From positions 186,001 through 250,000 of the forward strand of contig NZ_JBHSBH010000003.1 in NCBI RefSeq assembly GCF_042650565.1: a stretch of DNA of 64,000 bases, in the 5' to 3' direction. This document shows positions 36,761-44,726 of the stretch, one piece after another. This DNA comes from Nocardiopsis_B sediminis (lineage in GTDB: Bacteria > Actinomycetota > Actinomycetes > Streptosporangiales > Streptosporangiaceae). Position numbers and translations under genes: made by a program. The notes below the pieces were generated by a model. That model made no database searches. It saw only the letters and a list, made by a program, of their open reading frames with translations, and was not told the origin of the DNA. How positions within the stretch are numbered: the stretch's first letter is position 1; every line of letters starts with the position of its first letter.

Positions 36761-37833
36761 CCGACCTTCCGGATGTATTCGTCGGCGCCGGCGAACTCGG
36801 TCTGCTGGTAGTCCTCGACCCAGCGGCGCAGGTACTCCTCGGGGTCGATGTCGGCGAACTCGTCGGGGTGCAGCCAGGTCGCCAGGTAGAGGGCGCCGAT
36901 GGCCTTGGACAGGCCGCTGGTGGCCCACCCGTTGCTCACGTAGACCTCGCCGTCTTGGACGGCGGCGATGTCCTGCCAGCCGGGGCGGCCCAGCAGGTCG
37001 TCGCCGAGGTCGTCGAAGCGGCCGGAGCCGGTCGGCTCCGCGGCCGGGTCGAACTCGTGGATGATCAGGGCGGGGTCGCGCTCGGCCACGGCGGCGGGGT
37101 CGACCGTCGTCTCCGACTGCACGTCGCCGCCGGTCTCGACGTCGCCGAAGACGTTCTCGCCGCCGGCCGCGGTGATGATCTGGTCGAAGCCGGAACCGGG
37201 CAGCACGGTCAGGTAGGGCTGGACGGTCTCCCAGTACACGGGGACGGGCTCGGTGCCCTCGACCCGCTCGTCGATCACGCCGAAGATCTCGTCGTAGAAC
37301 CCGGCGACCTCGGCGGCCTGGTCCGGGCGGTCGAAGACCTCGCCGAGGAGGTCCATCGTCTCGTGGAAGACGTCGAAGTCCCAGGCGGTGGCCACGACCA
37401 CCGGGATCCCGAAGGACTCCAGCTGGGCGGCGGCCTCCTCCCAGGCTCCGTTGCGGGGGAGGATGAACACGTCGGGGTCGAGCTCGGCGACCGCCTCGAA
37501 GTTGATCTCCGACAGGTCCTCGCTGACGACCTCGTCCTCGCCGAACCCCATGTAGGGGAGGCGTTCGGCGGAGACCTTGTCGACGCCCACGATCGTGTCG
37601 CCCGCGCCGATCGCGCGCACGAACTCGTTGCCGTAGCTGTTGAGGACCACCGCGCGCTCGACCGGGCCCTCGATGGTGACCTCGCGGTCGGCGTCGTCGA
37701 CCACGGTGATGGACTCGGCGGCGGCGCCGTCGGATTCGGGGACGACCTCGCCGCAGCCCGCGATGAGGGTCGCGAGCACGCCCGCGGCGGCGAGGGCGGT
37801 GAATGGTCGGGTGCGGCGGCGTATCTGTGGCAT
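36757..37833 (-). CDS. Fec-type periplasmic-binding lipoprotein
   Basis: 358-residue substrate-binding protein. Signal with lipobox LIAGC (Cys near residue 27), then a class III binding fold (two alpha/beta lobes with a long helix): VLNSYGNEFVRAIGAGDTIVGV, LDPDVFILPR and the C-terminal AGADEYIRK region. The family binds ferric siderophores, haem, cobalamin or metals. Starts 76 bp after the AhpD-like gene. The SAM-type leader upstream argues for a ligand linked to sulfur or methionine supply rather than ordinary iron uptake. Confidence 0.92.
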   Translation of the reverse strand: MPQIRRRTRPFTALAAAGVLATLIAGCGEVVPESDGAAAESITVVDDADREVTIEGPVERAVVLNSYGNEFVRAIGAGDTIVGVDKVSAERLPYMGFGEDEVVSEDLSEINFEAVAELDPDVFILPRNGAWEEAAAQLESFGIPVVVATAWDFDVFHETMDLLGEVFDRPDQAAEVAGFYDEIFGVIDERVEGTEPVPVYWETVQPYLTVLPGSGFDQIITAAGGENVFGDVETGGDVQSETTVDPAAVAERDPALIIHEFDPAAEPTGSGRFDDLGDDLLGRPGWQDIAAVQDGEVYVSNGWATSGLSKAIGALYLATWLHPDEFADIDPEEYLRRWVEDYQQTEFAGADEYIRKVG

Positions 37834-37909
37834 GGGGTGCCTCTTCCGGGTGTGGTGCGGGGTGGGACGACCGGCGCGGGGGCAGGGGGCGCGGCGGGGT
37901 CGGGCCGGG

Positions 37910-39115
37910 TCAGGCCGGGCCGGCGGCGGGCTCGGTGCCCGGCCGGAACGGTTCGCCGAGGGTGAGCATCAGCCGGTTCGCCCAGGCGAAGAACGCGACC
38001 GACCCCACCAGGTCCACCAGTTCGACGTCGGTGATCCCGTGCGATCGCAGGTCGGCCAGGTGCGCTTCGGTGGCCGACGCCGGGGTGGTCGACAGCGCCG
38101 CGGCGAAGGCGACGACGGCGGACCAGCGGGCGTCCTGGCCGTCCCACAGCGGGGACAGGTCCAGCGCCTTCCAGTCGTGGTCGCGGGGGAGCGAGGCGTC
38201 CAGCACGCGCTGGACGTCGGCGGTCCGCTTGGACATCTGCGACGCCTTGCGCGAGTGGACCGATGCGCAGTACACGCAGTCGTTGACCTTGCTGGCGGCG
38301 GCCGCGGCGAGCTCGCGCTCGGCGCGCGGGAGGCCGTCGCGGGTGTAGAAGACGGCGTAGTCCACCGCGGTGCGCGCCCGCAGCAGGGCGGGTGCGCGCG
38401 ACAGCAGCCGGAAGTAGGCGTCGTTGGTCTTGCCGGCGAACGCCTCCTTCTGCTCGTCGGTGAGGTCGCCGGGCTCCACGGGCGGGACCCACGGGGTCCA
38501 CGACAGCAGCTCCTGGGTGTAGGCGACCGGGCGCTCGGCGCCGTTGGCCGCCGTGGTGGCGGTGCTCTTGGTCCGGCCGCGCGCCGGCGTCGGGCGCTCC
38601 AGCGGGGCGTCCGTGGCCTGGGCGGCGCCGTCGACCAGGCGCAGGCCGTGCACGAGCCGCACCAGGAACGCGGTGAACGCGGCGACCTGGGAGATCACGA
38701 TGATCTCGTCGGGGGTCCAGCCCGCTGCCGCGAGCCGGTCGGTGTCCTCGCGCCGCACCAGGGCGGGGGAGGTGGTCAGCAGGTCGACGTGCTCGGCCGC
38801 GGCCCGCAGCGCGGGGTCGGCCGGCGGTTCGTCGGCGTAGAGGGCGGGGTCGGCGCCGAGGCCGGCGTGGTGGGCGACGATGTCGGCCGCTCCGTGCCGG
38901 CGGGCCGCGAGGGCGGCGAGGCCCCGGCGCACCGGGGCTGCCACGGGGCCCGCAACGGTGAACAGGGCGTCATAGGCCGCCTGGACCTCGCGGGGGAACT
39001 CGGGCTTGGCGTTGCGGGCCGCCTCGACGGCTGTGCTGAGGCGGGCCAGGCCGCCCACGGTGTCGGGGGCGGCGGCGTCGCCCGCCGCGGCATCGGTGCT
39101 GTGCGCGCTGCTCAC
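37910..39115 (-). CDS. Fused double-domain carboxymuconolactone decarboxylase/AhpD-like protein
   Basis: About 401 residues. Two CMD-like helical domains: the first (about 20-170) lacks cysteines; the second (about 195-385) has the AhpD redox motif DCVYCASVH near residue 285. Related pairs are annotated elsewhere as separate CMD domain (Avi_7170-type) and alkylhydroperoxidase domain (Avi_7169-type) proteins next to Fec-like transporters; here they appear fused. GTG 39115 follows GAGAGCGGAGA. First gene after the riboswitch. A peroxidase or thiol-oxidation step on the imported compound is possible but inferred. Confidence 0.82.
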   Translation of the reverse strand: MSSAHSTDAAAGDAAAPDTVGGLARLSTAVEAARNAKPEFPREVQAAYDALFTVAGPVAAPVRRGLAALAARRHGAADIVAHHAGLGADPALYADEPPADPALRAAAEHVDLLTTSPALVRREDTDRLAAAGWTPDEIIVISQVAAFTAFLVRLVHGLRLVDGAAQATDAPLERPTPARGRTKSTATTAANGAERPVAYTQELLSWTPWVPPVEPGDLTDEQKEAFAGKTNDAYFRLLSRAPALLRARTAVDYAVFYTRDGLPRAERELAAAAASKVNDCVYCASVHSRKASQMSKRTADVQRVLDASLPRDHDWKALDLSPLWDGQDARWSAVVAFAAALSTTPASATEAHLADLRSHGITDVELVDLVGSVAFFAWANRLMLTLGEPFRPGTEPAAGPA

Positions 39116-39528
39116 TGTCTCCGCTCTCTCATCGTGCCGGAGGCGGGAGGGAGGGCAGGAGCCGGGCGGGGGCTGCGGACCGGACGGTCCGGGGTGCCCC
39201 GATCGTGCACGCATGCCGCGTTCCCGCAGCCGGGTCGTAACTCCGGAGGCACCCCGCCGTGCAGGAGGTTGCCGGCCAGCAAGCCGGATCTTCGCGCTGG
39301 CACTCTTGACCTGCGACGAACGTAAACGATCTCGCCAAACGCGCACAAGCCGGTTGAAGGTGACAAATGCGACACATTTGGTAGGAATTGCGACCGTTGA
39401 CCGGTTCCAGGGGTGTGGGAGCGCGTCCAGCCGCCGGCCGACGCCGCCTTGGGCGGCGCAGTCACCGCGGTCCGCGGCGTCCGCCGACCGCAGCGGGAAC
39501 GCCTTCGCAGGGCGGTCCCGGCCGCCCC
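39116..39528. other. 413-bp divergent leader and promoter region
   Basis: Contains the riboswitch described separately. The rest (39316-39528) holds the promoter of the riboswitch operon; an AT-richer patch at 39318-39400 (with ACAAATGCGACACATTTGG near 39363-39381, an imperfect palindrome) is the likely site. The MarR gene ends at 39529 on the same strand, so its terminator should also lie here. Confidence 0.45.
39225..39315 (-). ncRNA. SAM-IV-class (SAM-I/IV family) riboswitch
   Basis: On the minus strand, 110-200 bases before the AhpD-like start, the leader carries the hallmark segments of SAM-binding riboswitches of the SAM-I/IV superfamily: GGTCAAGAGTGCCAGCG, CCGGCTTGCTGGCCGGCAAC, CTCC, then GGGGTGC and a closing CGACC. 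GGTC/GACC form the basal stem, GCCAGC/GCTGGC the second stem. The order and spacing match the actinobacterial SAM-IV consensus as I remember it. A hairpin CGGACC-GTCC-GGTCCG (about 39176-39191) lies between it and the gene and could be the expression platform. Infernal search was not possible. Confidence 0.85.
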
Positions 39529-40080
39529 TCAGCCGCCGGTTCCGACCTGGGTGGGGCTCGCGGTGCCCAGTTCCGTGTGCAGGTCGCCCAGGAGCGCGCG
39601 CAGAAGGCGGTCGAGTGCGTCCCGGTCGCCGGGGGCGAGCCCGGCCACCAGCTCGGATTCGCGGCCGAGGACCCGGTCCACCAGGCGCTCGACGGTGTCG
39701 TGCCCGGCCGGGGTGAGGGTGACGTCGACCGCGCGCGAGCCGTCGCCGCGCGGGCTGCGCTCGACCAGGCCGTCGCGCTCGGCGCGCGTGATGCGCTGGG
39801 AGATCGCCCCGGGGGTCACCATGGTGCGCTCGGCGAGGTCGCGGGTGGTCAGCCGGTAGGGCGGCCCGCTCCGCCGCAGGACGCTGAGCAGGTCCAGGGT
39901 GGCGGGGTCGGCCCCCGCTGCGGCGAGGACGCGTCTTCGCTCCTCGCCCAGGAGCTTGGCGGCGTGCCAGATCCGGGTGACGATCCCGATGCTCGTGACG
40001 GGGGTCTCCGGGCGTTCGCGCAGCCACGCCAGGGAGATGGCGTCGATCGGGTCGTCGGGGTCCAGGCGGTCGTTCGGCAT
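39529..40080 (-). CDS. MarR family transcriptional regulator
   Basis: 183-residue winged-helix regulator. DNA-binding core at about residues 62-130: LLSVLRRSGPPYRLTTRDLAERTMVTPGAISQRITRAERDGLVER, with the wing at GDGSRAVDVTLT (sequence split here into family parts). Divergent from an SDR across a 70-bp gap with a 12-bp-arm inverted repeat, the textbook layout for autorepression and control of the partner. Likely responds to a small phenolic or lipophilic ligand; unknown. Confidence 0.9.
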   Translation of the reverse strand: MPNDRLDPDDPIDAISLAWLRERPETPVTSIGIVTRIWHAAKLLGEERRRVLAAAGADPATLDLLSVLRRSGPPYRLTTRDLAERTMVTPGAISQRITRAERDGLVERSPRGDGSRAVDVTLTPAGHDTVERLVDRVLGRESELVAGLAPGDRDALDRLLRALLGDLHTELGTASPTQVGTGG

Positions 40081-40092
40081 GCAAGGCCTACG

Positions 40093-40128
40093 TTCAGATC
40101 TAAATGATATATTTCGTTTAGGTCTGAA
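40093..40128. promoter_or_regulatory. MarR operator (inverted repeat) in divergent promoter
   Basis: TTCAGATCTAAA (40093-40104) and TTTAGGTCTGAA (40117-40128) are inverted with 11 of 12 positions matching, around a 12-nt AT-rich centre. It lies exactly between the MarR start and the SDR ribosome site (GAGGAGG at 40138-40144), so binding would block both promoters. Confidence 0.75.
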
Positions 40129-40150
40129 CCCTACCTTGAGGAGGGGCCAA

Positions 40151-40876
40151 ATGGCACGAACCGTCATCGTCACCGGAGGCGGAACGGGAATCGGCCGGGC
40201 CATCACCGCGGCGTTCGCACGATCCGGCGACTCCGTCATCATCACCGGCCGCCGTCGCGGCCCGATCGAGGCCGCGGCAAAGGAGGAGGGCGGCAGCGTC
40301 AGCGCCGCCGTCTGCGACGGCACCGACCCCGAGCAGGTCGGCGCGTTCGCCGATGACCTCCCCGGCCGGGTCGACGTCCTGGTCAACTGCGCCGGCGGCA
40401 ACACCGACTTCGACCGGGAGCCGGCGCGCGACCTCGCGACCCTCGCGGGGAACTGGCGCGCCAACATGGACGCCAACCTGCTCACCGCCGTGCTCATGAC
40501 CGAGGCCGTGCGCGACCGGCTCGCCGACGGCGGGTCCGTGATCAGCATCGGCTCCATCGCCGCCGACAAGGGCTCCGGCCCCTACGGCGTGGCCAAGGCG
40601 GCCCTCGCATCCTGGAACGTCTACGAATCCGGCCGGCTCGGGCCGCGCGGGGTCACCGCGAACGTGGTCGCGCCCGGCCTCATCGACGACACCGAGTTCT
40701 TCCGCGGCAGCCTGTCCGAGGAGCGCCGCAAACAGCTCATCGCCATGACCCGGACCGGCCGCGTCGGGACCCCCGATGAAGTGGCGGAGACCGTCCACTT
40801 CCTCGCCTCCGGCTCCGCCCGCCAGATCACCGCCCAGGTCCTCGCGGTCAACGGCGGCGCCCACCCCACCCGCTGA
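40151..40876 (+). CDS. Short-chain dehydrogenase/reductase under MarR control
   Basis: 241-residue classical SDR. Cofactor loop VTGGGTGIGRA near residue 8, an NADP-type GRRRG turn near residue 35, NCAGG near residue 79, catalytic Ser in ISIGSIAAD, and Tyr/Lys in YGVAKAA near residue 145. GAGGAGG precedes ATG 40151. Divergent from the MarR gene and closed by a strong terminator, so it is a stand-alone unit and not part of the adjacent biosynthetic cluster. Confidence 0.92.
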   Translation: MARTVIVTGGGTGIGRAITAAFARSGDSVIITGRRRGPIEAAAKEEGGSVSAAVCDGTDPEQVGAFADDLPGRVDVLVNCAGGNTDFDREPARDLATLAGNWRANMDANLLTAVLMTEAVRDRLADGGSVISIGSIAADKGSGPYGVAKAALASWNVYESGRLGPRGVTANVVAPGLIDDTEFFRGSLSEERRKQLIAMTRTGRVGTPDEVAETVHFLASGSARQITAQVLAVNGGAHPTR

Positions 40877-40900
40877 ACGCCCCTCGATCCTCTGCGCCCT

Positions 40901-40930
40901 CCGGCCCGGCGCGCGCCCGCGCCGGGCCGG
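40901..40930. terminator. Bidirectional hairpin terminator at the left edge of the biosynthetic cluster
   Basis: Perfect 13-bp inverted repeat CCGGCCCGGCGCG / CGCGCCGGGCCGG with a 4-nt loop, between two convergent genes. It isolates the SDR from the sugar genes. Confidence 0.75.
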
Positions 40931-41914
40931 TCACGAGGCCAGCCACCCGGGGGCGGCGCGGGCCCACGCGATGGTGCGGGCGATCCCCTCGTCGAGGGGT
41001 GTCTCGGCGCGCCAGCCCAGGATGCGCAGCGCCTTGGCGGTGTCGGGCACGCGCCGGTCGATGTCCTGGTAGCCGTCGCCCAGGGCCGTCGCGGTCACCA
41101 GGGTCCGCGGCGGGTGGTCCGCGCCGGCGAGGCGGGTGACCAGGCCGACGGCCTCGGCCATCGTGGTCTCGCGGTGGCCCCCGATGTTGAAGCACTCACC
41201 GGCCGCCCCGGGCTCGGCCGCCACGCGCAGTGTGCCCTCGACGGCGTCGTCGATGAACGTGAAGCAGCGGGTCTGGTGCCCGCTGTCGTAGACCTCCGCC
41301 GGCAGCCCGTTGAGCACCCGGTGGATGCTGCGGCTGACCACATAGGCCGGCCGCTGCCGCGGCCCGTAGACGTTGAAGTAGCGGACGACGGATGCGCGCA
41401 GCCCGTGGCCGCGGGCCAGGGCGAAGGCCATGTGCTCGGCCAGGGCCTTGCTGGAGGAGTAGGTCCAGCGCTCGGCCGAGGTGGGGCCCACGACGCGGTC
41501 GTCGTCCTCCGCCCACGGCACGGCGGGGTTCTTGCCGTAGACCTCGCTGGTGCTGGCCATGATCACCCGGGCGCCGGTGTCCAGGGCCCGCCGCAGGACG
41601 TTGCGGGTCCCCAGGATGTTGACGTCGAGGACGTCGAGCGGCCGGCTCAGGTAGCGGTCCACCCCCACCACGGCCGACATGTGGAAGACGGTGTCGACAT
41701 CGGGCGTGATCACCCGGGCCACGGCGGCCTCGTCGGTGATGTCCCCCTTGACATAGGCGACCGCCCCACTGTTCAGCGCCTCCGGGGGCGGCGGCGCCAC
41801 GTCGAAGACCACGACCTCGGCGCCCTCGCGGGCGAGGCGTTCGGCGAGGTGGCCCCCGATGAACCCGGAGCCGCCCGTGACAACGGCCCTGCGGATCGAA
41901 CCCACCGCCCTCAC
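40931..41914 (-). CDS. NDP-sugar SDR, probable UDP-glucuronate decarboxylase (UXS/ArnA-like)
   Basis: About 327-residue extended SDR: VVTGGSGFIGGHLAERL at the N-terminus, FHMSAVVGVDRYL near residue 72, and the catalytic region ASTSEVYGKN plus ERWTYSSSKALAEHM (Tyr-x3-Lys near residue 147). The WTYSSSK segment and the coupled UDP-glucose dehydrogenase favour a decarboxylase making UDP-xylose or its 4-keto form; a 4-epimerase is the alternative. It is not a typical RmlB. The GTG start overlaps the dehydrogenase stop (GTGA). The same enzyme pair supplies aminopentoses in calicheamicin-type pathways. Confidence 0.75.
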   Translation of the reverse strand: MRAVGSIRRAVVTGGSGFIGGHLAERLAREGAEVVVFDVAPPPPEALNSGAVAYVKGDITDEAAVARVITPDVDTVFHMSAVVGVDRYLSRPLDVLDVNILGTRNVLRRALDTGARVIMASTSEVYGKNPAVPWAEDDDRVVGPTSAERWTYSSSKALAEHMAFALARGHGLRASVVRYFNVYGPRQRPAYVVSRSIHRVLNGLPAEVYDSGHQTRCFTFIDDAVEGTLRVAAEPGAAGECFNIGGHRETTMAEAVGLVTRLAGADHPPRTLVTATALGDGYQDIDRRVPDTAKALRILGWRAETPLDEGIARTIAWARAAPGWLAS

Positions 41915-43263
41915 CGCCCGACGCCGCGGTAGGTGAAGCCCAGCTCGCGCAGGCGGGCGATGGTCTCGGGCGGGTAGTATGCGCGCCCGTCGTAGACCAG
42001 GCAGGGGTCGGCCACCCGCTCCTTGAGGGCGGCGAAGTCCAGCCGCCGGAAGGGGGTGTGCCCGGCGAGCACCGCGACGCAGTCGGCGCCCGCGACGGCG
42101 TCCGTCCACGCGGTCTCGGCGGGCAGGCCGAACACCGAGCGGATCTCGGCGGGGTCGGCCAGCGGGTCGAAGACGCGCACCCGCGCCCCGGCGGCGCGCA
42201 GCCGCTCCACCACGCCGGCGGCCGGGGTCGCGCGCAGGTCGCCGGTGTCGTTCTTGAACGCCGCCCCCAGCACGGCGACCACCGCCCCGCTCGGCTCCCT
42301 GCCGAGCTTGATGAGCTGGTCGGTGATGGTCCGGGCGGCGTACTCCGGCATTTCGTCGTTGACGCGCCGGGCGGTCTCGACCGTCTGCAGCCGCGCGCCG
42401 CGGTCGCGCGCCGAGCGCGCGGCCATCCACGGGTCCTTGGTGAGGCAGGCCCCGCCGACGCCCACGCTGGGCAGCAGGATGTTGACGTTGCCGTTGCCCT
42501 TGGGCAGCGAGTTGGCCCCCGCGATGACGTCGAGGACGTCCACGCCGTAGCCGTCGCACAGGCGGGCGAGGTCGTTGGCCATGGCGATGTTGTGGTCGAT
42601 CCACCAGTTGTCGGCCAGCTTGACGAGCTCGGCGATCTCGGGGACCGGGTACACGCGGGTGGGCACCTGGAGCGCCCCCTGCCAGAACGCGTCGGCCGCC
42701 TCCGCGCTCGCCGGGCCGCACCCGCCGATGACGATGGGCAGCTGCCGGATCTGGGCGAGGGCGGTGCCCTCGGAGAGGCGCTCGGGGCAGAACGCCAGGT
42801 GGAAGTCGGTCCCGTGGCGGCCGCCGCCGGATTCCAGCATCGGCAGCACCGCGTTGCGGGTGTAGCCGGGCGGAACGGTGCTCTTGACGATCACGAGCTG
42901 GCCGGAGCGCAGCAGGGGCGCGAGCGACCGGCAGACGGCCTCCAGCGGGCCGGGCACCAGGCCGCCCGCGTCGTCGACCGGGGTGTCGACCGTGATGAGG
43001 ACGACGTCGGCCGACGCCGCGGCCGCGTACCCGGTGGCGAAGGCGAGCCGGTCCGACCCGTGCAGCCGGGTGACCGCCTCGGCCAGGCCGGGTTCGGGAA
43101 CGGGGCACTCCCCGCGGGCGAACGCCTCGACCGTCGCGGCGTCGCGGTCGATTCCGGTCACCCGCATCCCGAGGTCCGCCAGGGTCACGCCGATACAGGA
43201 GCCGATGTATCCGAAGCCGATGACCGCGACCCGCGGCACGGAGTCATCGCGGGGAAAGGGCAT
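41911..43263 (-). CDS. UDP-glucose 6-dehydrogenase family protein
   Basis: 450-residue NAD-dependent nucleotide-sugar dehydrogenase that oxidises C6 in two steps to the uronic acid. N-terminal VAVIGFGYIGSCIGVTLA; STVPPGYT near residue 150; the catalytic Cys in GVGGACLTKDPW near residue 268; C-terminal domain from about 320. Closest by pattern to UDP-glucose/UDP-ManNAc dehydrogenases; UDP-glucose is favoured by the coupled decarboxylase-like gene. Its promoter region carries the cluster's shared 18-bp motif. Confidence 0.88.
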   Translation of the reverse strand: MPFPRDDSVPRVAVIGFGYIGSCIGVTLADLGMRVTGIDRDAATVEAFARGECPVPEPGLAEAVTRLHGSDRLAFATGYAAAASADVVLITVDTPVDDAGGLVPGPLEAVCRSLAPLLRSGQLVIVKSTVPPGYTRNAVLPMLESGGGRHGTDFHLAFCPERLSEGTALAQIRQLPIVIGGCGPASAEAADAFWQGALQVPTRVYPVPEIAELVKLADNWWIDHNIAMANDLARLCDGYGVDVLDVIAGANSLPKGNGNVNILLPSVGVGGACLTKDPWMAARSARDRGARLQTVETARRVNDEMPEYAARTITDQLIKLGREPSGAVVAVLGAAFKNDTGDLRATPAAGVVERLRAAGARVRVFDPLADPAEIRSVFGLPAETAWTDAVAGADCVAVLAGHTPFRRLDFAALKERVADPCLVYDGRAYYPPETIARLRELGFTYRGVGR

Positions 43264-43331
43264 GCGAACTCCATTGTTCCGGCGATGGGGACAGAATCAC
43301 CGCCACTGTTGCACGCGGGCCGTTTTCAGGA

Positions 43332-43349
43332 CAGCCCCTATACGCCCCT
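43332..43349 (-). promoter_or_regulatory. Cluster motif site 1 (UDP-glucose dehydrogenase promoter)
   Basis: Minus strand AGGGGCGTATAGGGGCTG, 69-86 bp before the dehydrogenase start. Two AGGGGC half-sites are 10 bp apart, so a regulator would meet both on one helix face. A 6-bp hairpin GCCCCC/GGGGGC follows at 43353-43371. Confidence 0.6.
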
Positions 43350-43439
43350 GCCGCCCCCAGAATGCGGGGGCCGTGGGAAATGCCGGCGGGCACCGGGAGC
43401 GCGTCCATGAGAAGGGACGATGATAGGGGCCGCAGGAGT

Positions 43440-43457
43440 GTGGGCGGATAGGGGTTG
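43440..43457 (+). promoter_or_regulatory. Cluster motif site 2 (DegT aminotransferase promoter)
   Basis: Plus strand GTGGGCGGATAGGGGTTG, 102-119 bp before the aminotransferase start. The second half-site is perfect, the first is degenerate. A further TAGGGGC lies 25 bp upstream at 43424-43430. Confidence 0.5.
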
Positions 43458-43558
43458 CGCGCACGGAAAAAACCGCGCTTAGCTCACGGTGGATCGGTGG
43501 TTCGGGAATCACCCGGGCGGGTGCGAAAACGCAGCAGGAATCGAAGGGGAATTGCCTC

Positions 43559-44674
43559 GTGGCGATAACGGTGTGGGACTATACCGCCGAATACGCGGCG
43601 GAGCGCGCGGACATCCTCGCGGCGGTCGACGAGGTCTTCAGCTCGGGGCGGCTCGTCCTCGGGCCGAGCGCGACGCGGTTCGAGAGCGCGTTCGCCGCGC
43701 GCCACGGGGCGGTCCACTGCGTCGGCCTGGACAACGGCACCAACGCGGTCAAGCTGGGGCTGGAAGCGCTGGGCGTCGGTCGCGGCGACGAGGTCATCAC
43801 CGTCTCCAACACCGCCGCCGCCACCGTGCTCGCCATCGACGCGGTGGGGGCCACACCGGTGTTCGTCGACGTCCACGCGGACACCTGCCTCATGGACACC
43901 GGAGCGGTGGAGGCCGCGGTCACCCCGCGCACGCGCTGCCTGCTGCCCGTGCACCTGTACGGCCAGTGCGTGGAGATGGCCCCGCTCGAACGGATCGCGC
44001 GCCGCCACGGCCTCGCCGTCCTGGAGGACTGCGCCCAGGCGCACGGCGCCCGCCACCGCGGACGCACAGCGGGCGGGATGGGCGACGCCGCCGCGTTCTC
44101 CTTCTACCCGACCAAGGTGCTGGGCGCCTACGGCGACGGCGGCGCCGCGCTCACCTCGCGCGACGACATCGCGCACACCCTGCGCCGGCTACGCCACTAC
44201 GGGATGGAGGAGGACCGCAACCACGTCGTGCGCACCCCCGGCCACAACAGCCGGCTCGACGAGGTCCAGGCCGAGATCCTGTACCGGAAACTGGGCCGGC
44301 TCGACTCCTACATCGCGGCGCGGCGCGCGGTGGCCGGGCGCTACGCGCAGGGCCTCGGCGGGACCGGGCTCACGCTGCCGACGGTCGCCGAGGGCAACGA
44401 GCACGTCTACTACCTCTACGTGGTGCGCCACCCCGAGCGCGACCGGATCCTCGCCGAGCTGCGGTCCCGCGGCATCGAGCTCAACATCAGCTACCCGTGG
44501 CCCGTGCACACGGCGGCCGGCTTCCGCCACCTGGGCTACGGGCCGGGGTCGCTGCCCGTCACCGAGCGCCTCGCCGGGGAGATCTTCTCGCTGCCGATGT
44601 ACCCCTCGCTGGCGGCCGGGACCCAGCAGCGGGTCATCGACGCGCTGCGCGAGGTGCTGGCCGACGTCGGCTGA
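43559..44674 (+). CDS. DegT/DnrJ/EryC1/StrS sugar aminotransferase
   Basis: 371-residue PLP enzyme transferring an amino group to a keto NDP-sugar. Family features: GTNAVKLGLEALG near residue 60, EDCAQAHGARHRGR near residue 160, and the PLP lysine in SFYPTKVLGAYGDGG near residue 186; Asn-Ser-Arg-Leu-Asp near residue 228. Divergent from the UDP-glucuronate genes, so it may aminate a 4-keto pentose derived from UDP-glucuronate. A second DegT enzyme 7.5 kb away serves the other sugar. GTG start. Convergent with the C-methyltransferase gene. Confidence 0.9.
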   Translation: MAITVWDYTAEYAAERADILAAVDEVFSSGRLVLGPSATRFESAFAARHGAVHCVGLDNGTNAVKLGLEALGVGRGDEVITVSNTAAATVLAIDAVGATPVFVDVHADTCLMDTGAVEAAVTPRTRCLLPVHLYGQCVEMAPLERIARRHGLAVLEDCAQAHGARHRGRTAGGMGDAAAFSFYPTKVLGAYGDGGAALTSRDDIAHTLRRLRHYGMEEDRNHVVRTPGHNSRLDEVQAEILYRKLGRLDSYIAARRAVAGRYAQGLGGTGLTLPTVAEGNEHVYYLYVVRHPERDRILAELRSRGIELNISYPWPVHTAAGFRHLGYGPGSLPVTERLAGEIFSLPMYPSLAAGTQQRVIDALREVLADVG

Positions 44675-44675
44675 G

Positions 44676-44724
44676 CCGGAAGGGGACGCCGCGCGCGGGC
44701 GCGGCGGGTCGCGTCCCCGCCGGC
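44676..44724. terminator. Bidirectional terminator between aminotransferase and C-methyltransferase
   Basis: GGGGACGC (44682-44689) pairs with GCGTCCCC (44711-44718); GCCGG/CCGGC extend the stem outward with one bulge, and GC-rich repeats fill the loop. Confidence 0.65.
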
Positions 44725-44726
44725 CG

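Noticed and set aside
39112..39465. A 117-codon minus-strand frame running through the riboswitch
   Set aside because: No recognisable domain; it covers structured RNA and ends within the start of the AhpD-like gene.
40931..41914. RmlB-type dTDP-glucose 4,6-dehydratase
   Set aside because: It lacks the usual RmlB active-site pattern and is coupled to a UDP-glucose dehydrogenase; the Tyr region looks more like UXS/ArnA.
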